Assembly: GCA_005777235.1 (NCBI GenBank)
Contig: SXND01000224.1
Location: 1 to 51,959, forward strand
Direction of reading: 5' to 3'
DNA: 51,959 nucleotides
From: Pseudomonadota bacterium
Lineage (GTDB): Bacteria > Tectomicrobia > Entotheonellia > Entotheonellales > Entotheonellaceae
Made by a program: the position numbers and the translations under genes. Shown piece after piece: positions 35,116-44,131 of this stretch; positions within the stretch are counted from its first letter, which is position 1, and each line of letters begins with the position of its first letter. The notes below the pieces were generated by a model. It did not search any database. It had not been told where the DNA came from and saw only the letters and a program-made list of their open reading frames with translations.

Positions 35116-36687
35116 ATGACGCAGGAGCCTGGGGGTCTGTATAGCGCGGCGCAGCTTGCCGCCCTGTTCCAGGCTGAGCCTGCGGAGGTGGTTGAGGCAC
35201 GCTTTGTGGCTGATCTGGCCCAGGTCTTGCGCCACGCCCACCCCACGCAGGTGCCGCTATCCATGGTGCGCTGCCTGGCCCAAGCGGTGCTCACCTCCGT
35301 AGACCCAGCACGGGCCATGCAGCACTGGCTGCGCTACTTGGACACCATCACCGACCATGGGGCCTTCTGGCGCCTGGTCGGCGGTGCGGTCGAGGCTTTT
35401 AGCGCTATCCTGCGCCTGTTTGCCAGCTCCCAGTTCCTCAGCAGTCTCCTCTGGCGGCGTCCGCCGCTCCTGGACTGGCTGCTGGCTGGCGCTCTGGAAG
35501 GACCGTCGCCAACGCCGCGAGCGTTGCAGGACGAGTTGGCGCAGCATCTGGCCACTGTGACGGACGACAGCCATGCTGGGGCGGTCATCCGTGCTTTCAC
35601 CCAGCAGCACTTGCTGCGGATCGGGGCGCGTGATCTCAGTGGTCTGGCAGACGTGGCGCTGACCACGGCGGATCTCTCCGCCGTGGCCGATAGCGTCTTA
35701 CAGGCGGCCCTCGACGTCTGCCACCGCTGGCTCATGGCCCGGCACGGGGCCCCGACGTATCACGATGCTGACGGCGTGCTACGGCCCTGTGGCTTCTGCG
35801 TCATTGGCATGGGCAAACTGGGGGGGTATGAACTCAATTTCTCTTCCGATATTGACCTGATGTATGTGTACACCTCCTACGAAGGCCACACCAGCGGCCG
35901 CACGCCCGAGGGCCAGCCCGTGGAGCCCATTTCTAATCACGAGTATTGTGTCACCCTGGCGCGACGGCTGACCACGCTCATCGGTGGTCAGGGGCCAGAG
36001 GGGCACGCCTTTCGGGTGGATTTGCGCCTCCGACCGGAAGGCACGCAAGGGCAGTTGGCCCTGTCGCTGCCTTCCTACGAGGCCTACTACGCCCGCCTGG
36101 CGCAGCCCTGGGAACGCATGGCGCTGATCAAAGCCCGCACCGTGGCGGGCGACCGCGACCTAGGGGAGGCGTTTGCCATGCTGGTGCGTCCCTTTGTGTA
36201 TCAACGCCATCTCGATGCCGAGGGCTTGCGGCACATCCGCGCCATGAAACACCAGATCGACGTGCAACTGGCCGATCGGGCGCAATCACGCACGCATGTC
36301 AAACTCGGGCTGGGCGGCATTCGTGAAATTGAATTTCTCATCCAATTACCACAACTGTTGTACGGTGGACGCCAGGCGGCCCTGCAGGAGCCGCACTCGT
36401 TACGGGCGCTTCCTAAACTCCGTGAGGCGGGCCTCTTGTCGGCAGAGGTCGAGGGAACCTTGCGGGACACCTACTGTTACTTGCGGCGTCTGGAACACTA
36501 TCTGCAGATGGAACAGGGTGCGCAAACGCATACCTTGCCACGCCAGGCAGCCCAACAAATCCGGGTGGCACGCCATTGTGGCCATCGCACCTGGGAGGCT
36601 TTTTATCAGGAATATCTGGAGCGCACGGCCACGGTCCATCGCATCTTCCTGGCACTCTTCCAGGAGGACGAGACCACCCACGCCTGA
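35116..36687 (+). CDS. Glutamine synthetase adenylyltransferase, first half (GlnE N-like)
   Basis: 523 aa from ATG 35116. Helical N-terminal domain, then a nucleotidyltransferase core with CVIGMGKLGGYELNFSSDID (Ser244-Asp245-x-Asp247 catalytic pair) and FRVDLRLRPEG, followed by the helical GlnE linker (KLGLGGIREIEFLIQ). In E. coli GlnE the corresponding half removes AMP from glutamine synthetase and the C-terminal half adds it. Here the second core is a separate gene 36 nt downstream. Upstream 34842-35115 holds nothing recognisable. Confidence 0.87.
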   Translation: MTQEPGGLYSAAQLAALFQAEPAEVVEARFVADLAQVLRHAHPTQVPLSMVRCLAQAVLTSVDPARAMQHWLRYLDTITDHGAFWRLVGGAVEAFSAILRLFASSQFLSSLLWRRPPLLDWLLAGALEGPSPTPRALQDELAQHLATVTDDSHAGAVIRAFTQQHLLRIGARDLSGLADVALTTADLSAVADSVLQAALDVCHRWLMARHGAPTYHDADGVLRPCGFCVIGMGKLGGYELNFSSDIDLMYVYTSYEGHTSGRTPEGQPVEPISNHEYCVTLARRLTTLIGGQGPEGHAFRVDLRLRPEGTQGQLALSLPSYEAYYARLAQPWERMALIKARTVAGDRDLGEAFAMLVRPFVYQRHLDAEGLRHIRAMKHQIDVQLADRAQSRTHVKLGLGGIREIEFLIQLPQLLYGGRQAALQEPHSLRALPKLREAGLLSAEVEGTLRDTYCYLRRLEHYLQMEQGAQTHTLPRQAAQQIRVARHCGHRTWEAFYQEYLERTATVHRIFLALFQEDETTHA

Positions 36688-36723
36688 ACGCGACTATCGT
36701 CAGCACGCTGGGAGAGGGGACGT

Positions 36724-38919
36724 ATGCCACCAACCGCTAGCCTCCGTCACGAGGTCGGACAGCAATGTCCTGACCTCCTACCCCAGGTGCTCGACGAGAT
36801 CTTTGGCCAGCTCGATGCGGCGTATTTTGGCTGTTTCACGGCGGCGCAGATTGCCGTGCATATGCGCCTGCTGGCGGCTGTGGAGCCAGCGCATCCCGTG
36901 CAGGTGCAGATCTTGCCAGGTGAGGGACGTCGGGTCACAGTGCTGGTGGCGGCGTATGATCTCTTTGGCGTGTTTTCCATCATTACCGGCCTGCTCGCCG
37001 CTTATGGCCTGAATATCATCGACGGGCAGGTGTTTAGCTCACCCCGTGGCGCCACGGACCGCGTCGAGGCCACCAATGGGCGCATTATGGACGTCTTTAC
37101 GGTAGAGGCCATACCCGGACAAGCATTTGGCCCGGCGGCCCAGGCCGCCTTTAGCGCCCAATTGCACGCACTGATCTCCCTGCTACGTCAGGGGCAATGG
37201 CCCAAGGCGCGCACCAGCCTGCACTATCAGATTATTGATACCATGCGGACCGCCTCCCAGGCCTGGGTGGCACATATGTTCCCGGTAGAGATTACGTTTG
37301 ACAACACGACCGCGGCAGACTGGACGCTCATCAACATCCACGCCGACGATACGCCCGCCTTTCTGTACAGTCTCTCCAACGCCCTGGCCATGCGCGATCT
37401 GTCTATCTACCGTGTCCACATCTCCAGCACCCTGGGCAAAGTGCACGACCAACTCTTTGTCGGGCGGCGCCACGGGGGCAAAATTACCGCCGCGGCCAGC
37501 CTGCGTGAACTGCACTTTATGGTGTTGCTCATCAAACAATTTACGCACTTTTTAACCATGGCGCCGGACCCCGTGATGGCGCTGCAACACTTCGAACGCC
37601 TGGTGGATCGCCTGGCCAGTGATGTCGCAGGCGGCGCGGAGGTGCCATGGCTGTGGGACGAGCACACGCTGACCGTGCTGGCCACCGTGCTCGGGAGTAG
37701 CCAGTTTCTCTGGGAGGACTTCCTGCGCTTACACTACGAGACCTTACTGCCGGTGCTGCAAGACCTGCGGACCGCCGAGCAGCGTCTCAGCCAGGACGAC
37801 TTACTGGCACGCCTCCAGCAGGCACTGCACGGCGCCACAACACCCGCAGTGCGCAAACAGGCCTTGAATGCGCTGAAGGACCGCGAGCTGTTTCGTATTA
37901 ATATGCGCCATCTCCTGCATCAGGAACTGCCCTTTGGCGTGTTTTCCGACGAACTGGCAGACCTCGCGGACGTACTGCTCATGGGCTCCTTGACCCTGGC
38001 CCAGGAGGTGCTCCAGGCGCGCTACGGCGACCCCGTGCTGAGCGATGGACACCCCTGTACGTTCGCGCTGTGTGGCCTTGGCAAGCTGGGTGGCCGCGAA
38101 CTCGGCTACGCCTCCGACCTCGAACTGCTCTGTGTGTATAGTGGCCAGGGCCAGACCACCGGCCCGAGTCAGATTGCCCTGAGCCAATACGCCGAACTCC
38201 TGGTGCAGCAGCTGTTGGAGGGGTTGGTGACGCGCCGCGCTGGGACGTTTGCCATGGACTGGCGTTTACGACCGTTTGGCTCCAAAGGACCACTGGCCAG
38301 CAGTCTGGCGGCTTTTCAGGAGTACTATAGCGCGTCTGGACAGGCGGTCGCGTTTGAACGCCAAGCCCTGATCAAGCTGCGCTGGGTAGCCGGCGATCCG
38401 GCCCTCGGCGCCACGGTGACGGCGTGGCGCGATGCTTTTGTCTATAGCCCAGAGCCGTTTGATCTGGTGGCGGCCCGGCAACTACGTCAGCGGCAACTGC
38501 GGGAACTGGTGGCTCATGGGACGGTCGATGTCAAATATAGCCGCGGTGGGCTGGTGGATATTGAATACACCGTGCAGTATCTGCAACTGCGTTACGGCGC
38601 GCTGTACCCCAGTCTGCGCACGCCGCAGACGCTCGCCGCCTTAGAGGCGCTGCGCCACGCGGGTCTGGTACCGGCTGCACACGCCACGGCCTTGCGTGAC
38701 GCCTATGTGTTGCTGCGGCGTGTCATTGATGCGCTGCGTCTTGCCAGCGGGCAGGCGCATGACGTGGTCCTGCCGGCGCGTGACACCGACGCCTTTGTCT
38801 TTTTAGCACGCCGCCTGGGCTACTGGGAGGCGCCCGGCACGCCCGCGCAACTGGCAGAGCTGCTGACCCACCACATGCGGCAGGTCGCGCAGATCGCTGA
38901 CGGGCTGGACGTGGGCTGA
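36724..38919 (+). CDS. ACT-ACT-GlnE-like adenylyltransferase, second half of a split GlnE
   Basis: 731 aa, start ATG 36724 with GGGAGAGGGG. Two ACT-like regions: about 70-130 (VTVLVAAYDLFGVFSIITGL, LAAYGLNIIDGQVFSS) and about 200-246 (TLINIHADDTPAFLYSLSNA, YRVHISSTLGKVHDQLFV), an arrangement like that at the end of GlnD. Then the GlnE-type core: LCGLGKLGGRELGYASDLEL with Asp465 but Glu467 in place of the usual second Asp, then AMDWRLRPFGSKG and KYSRGGLVDIEYTVQ. The ACT pair could let it sense glutamine directly (inference). Catalytic competence with D-to-E is uncertain. Confidence 0.85.
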   Translation: MPPTASLRHEVGQQCPDLLPQVLDEIFGQLDAAYFGCFTAAQIAVHMRLLAAVEPAHPVQVQILPGEGRRVTVLVAAYDLFGVFSIITGLLAAYGLNIIDGQVFSSPRGATDRVEATNGRIMDVFTVEAIPGQAFGPAAQAAFSAQLHALISLLRQGQWPKARTSLHYQIIDTMRTASQAWVAHMFPVEITFDNTTAADWTLINIHADDTPAFLYSLSNALAMRDLSIYRVHISSTLGKVHDQLFVGRRHGGKITAAASLRELHFMVLLIKQFTHFLTMAPDPVMALQHFERLVDRLASDVAGGAEVPWLWDEHTLTVLATVLGSSQFLWEDFLRLHYETLLPVLQDLRTAEQRLSQDDLLARLQQALHGATTPAVRKQALNALKDRELFRINMRHLLHQELPFGVFSDELADLADVLLMGSLTLAQEVLQARYGDPVLSDGHPCTFALCGLGKLGGRELGYASDLELLCVYSGQGQTTGPSQIALSQYAELLVQQLLEGLVTRRAGTFAMDWRLRPFGSKGPLASSLAAFQEYYSASGQAVAFERQALIKLRWVAGDPALGATVTAWRDAFVYSPEPFDLVAARQLRQRQLRELVAHGTVDVKYSRGGLVDIEYTVQYLQLRYGALYPSLRTPQTLAALEALRHAGLVPAAHATALRDAYVLLRRVIDALRLASGQAHDVVLPARDTDAFVFLARRLGYWEAPGTPAQLAELLTHHMRQVAQIADGLDVG

Positions 38920-38980
38920 GGAGGGGTGCCGAATGCCCACACCGCACGACACGTCCTGAGATGCGTGCTGGCGCGACTCC

Positions 38981-38989
38981 TGCTACAAT
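38981..38989 (+). promoter_or_regulatory. Possible extended -10 promoter of the secretion operon
   Basis: TG-C-TACAAT at 38981-38989, 154 nt upstream of the gspE ATG. No good -35 box at the right distance. The 223-nt gap 38920-39142 contains no gene. Confidence 0.35.
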
Positions 38990-39142
38990 GACACTGCACG
39001 TGCTTGTACTAGCGCCAGGACAGCGCGTGCTCCCTCTGCGCGTGGGAGAGCGCCCACGCGAGCCACCCCAGGGTATGCGCTGAGACCGTAACAGACCTTA
39101 ACTCGCTCCCCAATGGAGAGGGCGCTGGGAGGACCGAGGACT

Positions 39143-40849
39143 ATGCTACGCACATCTCTCACAGATATCTTGCTTGGCAGCGCCACGTTGACCCCGGAAC
39201 AGGTGCAGCGCGCCACAGAACTCAGTGTCCAGAAGGGCGTACGCCTCGAAGAGGTGCTCGTACAGCAGCACTTCGTCAGCGAGGACGATCTGTTGCAAGC
39301 GCAAGGGCGGCAACTGGGCATGCCCTATCAGAAAGAGCTCCCGGAAAGTGAGTTCGACGTCGCCCTGATGATGCAGATCCCTCTGACCTTTGCCCGCCAA
39401 CACAAGCTGGTGCCCATCTGCAAGCACGATGGGGTCGTGCTGGTGGCCATGTGCCAGGCGCTGGAACTGCAAGCCCTGGATGACGTGAGCCTGCTCCTCA
39501 AAATGCCCGTCGAGCCGGTCTTGAGCCCCGAGCGGGAAATCCTCGGGGCGCTGAATCGCCTGTACGATACGGGCTCGCAGAGCGCCGCGAAAGTCATCCA
39601 AGACCTCGATGCCCAGACCCTGGGACGCCTGGCGCACGATTTAGAAGGCCCGCAGGACATTCTCGATCACGACGCCGAGGCGCCGATCATCCAACTGGTC
39701 AATCTCATTCTCTCGCAGGCAGCGCGCGACCGCGCCAGTGACATCCACATTGAGCCCTTCGAGCGCTCGCTGACCGTGCGCTACCGTATCGACGGCGTGC
39801 TCCATGAAGTGCTCAGTCCTCCCAAAGCGCTGCAGCCGCGGATTATCTCGCGTCTGAAAGTCATGGCGGATCTCAACATTGCCGAAACGCGCTTGCCACA
39901 AGATGGCCGCATTGCCATTCGGGTGCGCAACCGCGAAATTGACATTCGCGTCTCGGTCGTGCCCACCGCCTTTGGGGAACGCCTCGTCCTGCGCTTACTC
40001 GATAAGTCCGGCGGCATGCTCAGTCTGCAAGACATTGGCTTTTCGCCGGAGTTGTTCCCTGTGTACACGCGTCTCACGCATCGTTCCCATGGCATTATTC
40101 TGGTCACCGGCCCGACCGGCAGCGGCAAAACGACCACCCTGTACGCCACCTTGCAGCGCCTGAACTCCACCGAACTCAACATCATTACGGTCGAGGATCC
40201 CATCGAATACCAGCTCAGTGGGATCGGGCAAATCCAGGTGAATCCCCGCATTGATCTGACCTTTGCCAATGGGCTGCGTTCCATCCTGCGTCAGGATCCA
40301 GACATTATCATGGTCGGAGAAATCCGCGACCGCGAAACCGCGGAAATTGCCATCCAGGCCTCACTCACCGGACATCTCGTGTTCAGTACCTTACACACCA
40401 ACGATGCCGCCAGTGCCGTGACGCGTTTGATCGATATGGGTATTGAGCCCTTTCTCATTTCCTCCTCCGTGCTCGCTATGCTGGCGCAGCGCCTGGTCCG
40501 TCTCGTGTGCCAGCACTGCGGCGAAGCTTTTACGCCGGAGGCTGAGACGCTGCGCGAGCTGGGCTTGACGGCCGCGGACCTGGCCGCTAGCGGTGGTCAA
40601 TTTATGCGCGGACGCGGCTGTGAGGCGTGTCGCCAGACCGGCTACCGTGGCCGGACGGGTATCTATGAAATGCTCGTGCTAGATGACCCCGTGCGCAGTC
40701 TCATCATGCAACGCGCCAATTCCGGCATGATCAAGAGTGCCGCCATGCAACGGGGCATGACGCCCCTGCTCTATAACGGGGCACGCAGGGTGTTGGCGGG
40801 ACTGACCACCGCGGAAGAAGTGTTGCGCGTCACCCAGGAAGGTGACTAG
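39143..40849 (+). CDS. gspE: Type II secretion/type IV pilus assembly ATPase GspE (PilB-like)
   Basis: 568 aa from ATG 39143. MshEN-type N-terminal domain (LLGSATLTPEQVQ to about 150), then the ATPase core: Walker A VTGPTGSGKTTTLYATL, Asp box TVEDPIEYQL, Walker B LRQDPDIIMVGEIRDRETAE, His box GHLVFSTLHTNDA. The zinc-binding tetra-Cys loop is CQHCGEAF...GCEACRQTG. It powers pseudopilus extension. First gene of gspE-gspF-gspL/pilM-gspM/pilO-cinA with gaps of 2-12 nt or overlaps. Confidence 0.95.
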   Translation: MLRTSLTDILLGSATLTPEQVQRATELSVQKGVRLEEVLVQQHFVSEDDLLQAQGRQLGMPYQKELPESEFDVALMMQIPLTFARQHKLVPICKHDGVVLVAMCQALELQALDDVSLLLKMPVEPVLSPEREILGALNRLYDTGSQSAAKVIQDLDAQTLGRLAHDLEGPQDILDHDAEAPIIQLVNLILSQAARDRASDIHIEPFERSLTVRYRIDGVLHEVLSPPKALQPRIISRLKVMADLNIAETRLPQDGRIAIRVRNREIDIRVSVVPTAFGERLVLRLLDKSGGMLSLQDIGFSPELFPVYTRLTHRSHGIILVTGPTGSGKTTTLYATLQRLNSTELNIITVEDPIEYQLSGIGQIQVNPRIDLTFANGLRSILRQDPDIIMVGEIRDRETAEIAIQASLTGHLVFSTLHTNDAASAVTRLIDMGIEPFLISSSVLAMLAQRLVRLVCQHCGEAFTPEAETLRELGLTAADLAASGGQFMRGRGCEACRQTGYRGRTGIYEMLVLDDPVRSLIMQRANSGMIKSAAMQRGMTPLLYNGARRVLAGLTTAEEVLRVTQEGD

Positions 40850-40851
40850 CC

Positions 40852-42078
40852 ATGCCCGTCTACACGTACAGTGCTCTCAACGCCCGGGGCAAAGAAACCA
40901 AGGGCGTGGTGAATGCCGACAGCGCCCGGGCCGCGCGCCTCAAATTGCGCCAGTCCGGCTTATTTACCAAAGTGTTGGAAGAGACGGAAGACACCGAGGC
41001 CCCCGACCGCAATCGGCGCGTGGATCTGCTGCAAACCCTGCGGCGCGTCCGTCCGCAGGATGTGACGGTCATGACACGCCAACTCGCCACCCTGCTCTCC
41101 GCCAATCTCACCGTGGTGGATGCCCTCACCGCGCTCGTCGAGCAGTCGGAAAGCCGCGCCTTACAACGCACCCTCATCCAGGTGCGCGAAAGCGTCCTAG
41201 AGGGGACGAGTCTCGGGGCCGCGCTGGCGCAGCATCGCCGCGTGTTTGCCCCGCTCTTCGTGAACATGGTGCGGGCGGGGGAAGCCAGCGGGGCCTTGCC
41301 GTTGGTGATGATGCGTCTGGCGGATTTTAGCGAACGCCAGCTCAATACGCGCAAGAAAATCACCGCCAAGATGTATTACCCCATGTTCATGATCGCGGTC
41401 GGTGGCCTCATTTTGTTCGCGCTCCTCACCTATGTTGTCCCAACCGTGACCACGCTGTTCACCAATATGCGCCGGACGTTGCCCTGGCCAACGGTCGTCC
41501 TCATCAGTGTCAGCAATTTTCTCCAAGCCTATTGGTGGCTCTTAGCACTGGGGATGCTGGGTATCCTCCTGGCCTTGCGGCAGTATGGCCGGACCACGCG
41601 TGGTCAACGGCGCTTTGATACCTGGAAGATTCGTGCCCCCATGGTCGGCAAACTGACGCTCAAGGTTGCCATGTCACGTTTTACCCGCACACTGGGAATT
41701 TTGCTACACAGCGGTATTCCCCTGCTTGATGCGCTCGACATTGCCCGCGCCGTGGTCAACAACTCGGTGCTGGCCGCGGCCATCAACGTGGCGCGGGATG
41801 CCATCCGCGAAGGGGCCGACATTGCCAGCCCGCTGAAAGCCAGCGGCTGTTTCCCCCCCCTGGTGTCGCATATGATTTCTATCGGTGAAAAAAGCGGCCA
41901 GCTGGAAGACATGCTCTTACGGGTGTCGGAATCCTACGATAACGAAGTCGAAACCAGCATCGAAGGCCTCACGTCACTGGTCGAGCCAATCATCATCGTG
42001 GTCATGGCTTTGGTAGTTTTTGGTATCATGCTGGCGGTATTACTGCCCATTTTCGAACTGAATACGATGGTACGCTGA
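40852..42078 (+). CDS. gspF: Type II secretion inner-membrane platform protein GspF (PilC-like)
   Basis: 408 aa, starting MPVYTYSALNARGKETKGVV, the usual GspF N-terminus. Two homologous cytoplasmic T2SSF domains (about 70-195, QLATLLSANLTVVDALTALV, and 270-395, ILLHSGIPLLDALDIAR) alternate with three membrane segments, the last at the C-terminus (IIIVVMALVVFGIMLAVLLP). It starts 2 nt after gspE and interacts with that ATPase. Confidence 0.95.
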   Translation: MPVYTYSALNARGKETKGVVNADSARAARLKLRQSGLFTKVLEETEDTEAPDRNRRVDLLQTLRRVRPQDVTVMTRQLATLLSANLTVVDALTALVEQSESRALQRTLIQVRESVLEGTSLGAALAQHRRVFAPLFVNMVRAGEASGALPLVMMRLADFSERQLNTRKKITAKMYYPMFMIAVGGLILFALLTYVVPTVTTLFTNMRRTLPWPTVVLISVSNFLQAYWWLLALGMLGILLALRQYGRTTRGQRRFDTWKIRAPMVGKLTLKVAMSRFTRTLGILLHSGIPLLDALDIARAVVNNSVLAAAINVARDAIREGADIASPLKASGCFPPLVSHMISIGEKSGQLEDMLLRVSESYDNEVETSIEGLTSLVEPIIIVVMALVVFGIMLAVLLPIFELNTMVR

Positions 42079-42090
42079 AGGGACGGTGGT

Positions 42091-43590
42091 ATGCCGAAAC
42101 AGATCCTTGGTCTCGCGTTGGAGGCCACGAGCCTCACACTCGTACGGCTGTCTGGCAGCCTCAAGTCGTATGAAGTCACGCTCGCCACGCACCACGCTTT
42201 ACCCCAACATGACGATCCCCAGGAGCAAGTTACCCTGCAACAGGAGGCCGTCCACGCGATCCTTGCGCCGTTGCAGGCGCACGGGGACACGGTGCTGGTG
42301 GCCTTGCCGGCGTCGCACGCGGTGCTGCGCAATCTGGTGTTCCCCTTTAAGGAGCCACGGCGGATCTACCAGGTTCTGGCGAACTCGCTCGACGAGCACA
42401 TGCCGTTTGACCCCGAAGATGTGGTGGTCGATTTTCAGGCCCTGCCGTCTGTGAAGGCGACAGACACACGGGTACTGGTCGCTGGGATGCCCGAGGCGGT
42501 GATCGCCTCTGCCCTGGCGCTGTGCCAAGGCGAGGGTCTCGAGCCCACCGTGCTCGATCTCGACGTGTGTGGCCTGGCGAATGCCGTCCTCCTGGGCGGC
42601 CCACCACTCCCCACGCGCACGGTGTTGATTGATGTGCATCATGAGCGCGTCTTATTGACGCTGTTGGACCACGGCACACCAGTCTTTGCCCGCAGCCTGG
42701 CGTATGGGCTGGATCCCGAGGCCGAGGATATCGCGGGGTATGTTGGGCGCCTGAGTAAACACCTGCAACAAACGTTCTATGCCTGTGACAATGTATTGGG
42801 GCACTCGTATGAGCCCGAGCTCTTGGTGGTCTCCGGCGGGTATGGCGTCCAGGCCATGCAGGTGGCTTACGCACTGCAAGAGGCGCTGGAGATTCCCGCG
42901 AATGTGTGGCGTGTCGCGGCGCCCGCCTTGAAGGTTGGCTCAGGGCGTGGCGCCGTCCCCGAGTTAGGACGCTACGCCGTGGCGTTTGGGATGGCACTGC
43001 GTGGCTTGCAACGGCGAGCTTTTGGGATGAATTTCCGCCGCGAACGCTTTGCCCTGTACAAAGACCGGCAGGAGCTGCGTGGGCCGTTCATTGTGCTGTG
43101 GTGCATCCTGGCTGTGGCGCTTGGGCTGGGCATCACCACGCTCTCTCTCTCCACGCACTACAAAGCGCAACGCTATGCCCGCTTGCAGGAGGACATCAGC
43201 CAGGCCTTTCGCGACACGTTGCCTGGAACGCGCCTGGTGCAGCCCACCGTGCAACTCCGCGAAAAACTCCGGGAACTGGAGGAACGCCTCAAAGCCTTTG
43301 GTGGCATGTCGGGCGCCCAATTGTCGGGCTTGCAGATCTTACACGAAATCAGTGTCCGTACACCGCCGGCATTGACCCTCAATGTGGATACCATCGCCAT
43401 TACGACGGGGACAACGGATTTTGGCGGAAGTACCGATTCGTACGATGATGTGGTCAAACTGAAAAATGCTCTGGAAGCCTCGCCGTTTTTCCCAGTAGTG
43501 AAGATTACCAATACCAAAACGGACGTCGGCGATAAGATTTCCTTCAAGATGACCATTAATACGTCGAAAACCCCAGGAGGCAGCTCATGA
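42091..43590 (+). CDS. GspL-like protein (PilM-type actin fold fused to PilN-like part)
   Basis: 499 aa. The N-terminal 310 residues follow the PilM/GspL cytoplasmic actin-like fold (ILGLALEATSLTLVRLSG, VLVALPASHAVLRNLVFPF, VLIDVHHERVLLTLLDHG). One membrane segment (about 331-351, GPFIVLWCILAVALGLGITT) leads to a coiled coil and a periplasmic ferredoxin-like domain of PilN type. It probably bridges GspE and the pseudopilin machinery. Overlaps gspM by 4 nt. Confidence 0.82.
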   Translation: MPKQILGLALEATSLTLVRLSGSLKSYEVTLATHHALPQHDDPQEQVTLQQEAVHAILAPLQAHGDTVLVALPASHAVLRNLVFPFKEPRRIYQVLANSLDEHMPFDPEDVVVDFQALPSVKATDTRVLVAGMPEAVIASALALCQGEGLEPTVLDLDVCGLANAVLLGGPPLPTRTVLIDVHHERVLLTLLDHGTPVFARSLAYGLDPEAEDIAGYVGRLSKHLQQTFYACDNVLGHSYEPELLVVSGGYGVQAMQVAYALQEALEIPANVWRVAAPALKVGSGRGAVPELGRYAVAFGMALRGLQRRAFGMNFRRERFALYKDRQELRGPFIVLWCILAVALGLGITTLSLSTHYKAQRYARLQEDISQAFRDTLPGTRLVQPTVQLREKLRELEERLKAFGGMSGAQLSGLQILHEISVRTPPALTLNVDTIAITTGTTDFGGSTDSYDDVVKLKNALEASPFFPVVKITNTKTDVGDKISFKMTINTSKTPGGSS

Positions 43591-44129
43591 ACTTTTGGCG
43601 TACTATGCAACTCCGCGAGCGCATCCTCGTCATCGGGGGTGGAGTGGCTGTGGTGCTCTTTCTCCTTTTTACGCTGGCCCTTGATCCGCTCCTCAAACAC
43701 TCTGCAGACCTCGATCGCCAGATTGTCGCGACGCGACGGCAGCTCACCGAGTTTCGCACCATACAACAAGACTATCTGCGCCAAAAGGGCGTGGTGGATA
43801 GCATCAACGCCCAGCTCAAGAAACAGCAGAATTTCGCCATCTTTTCCCGGCTGGAAGAACTGGCGGGTCAGACGGGTATTCGCAGCAAGATCCTGCACAT
43901 GAAACCGACCGTGAGTACCCCGAGTGAGGTGTACAACGAGGAGTCGGTGGAAGTGAAAATGGAAGGGGTCACGCTGGAACAGCTCGTGAGCTATCTCCAC
44001 CAGGTAGAGAGTTCACCACAGCTGCTCAAAATCAAACGGCTCGAAATTCGACCGCGTTTCGACAATCGCCAGATTCTGGCCGCAACGTTTCGCGTGTCGT
44101 CCTTTACCCTGAAAGAGGGCATCAGCTAA
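43587..44129 (+). CDS. GspM/PilO-like periplasmic assembly protein
   Basis: 180 aa. A short cytoplasmic start, one membrane helix (about 15-35, ILVIGGGVAVVLFLLFTLAL), a coiled coil (LKHSADLDRQIVATRRQL...) and a periplasmic alpha/beta domain (SVEVKMEGVTLEQLVSYLHQ). This is the PilO/GspM plan, which pairs with the PilN/GspL part encoded just upstream. ATGA overlap with that gene. Confidence 0.8.
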   Translation: MNFWRTMQLRERILVIGGGVAVVLFLLFTLALDPLLKHSADLDRQIVATRRQLTEFRTIQQDYLRQKGVVDSINAQLKKQQNFAIFSRLEELAGQTGIRSKILHMKPTVSTPSEVYNEESVEVKMEGVTLEQLVSYLHQVESSPQLLKIKRLEIRPRFDNRQILAATFRVSSFTLKEGIS

Positions 44130-44131
44130 CT

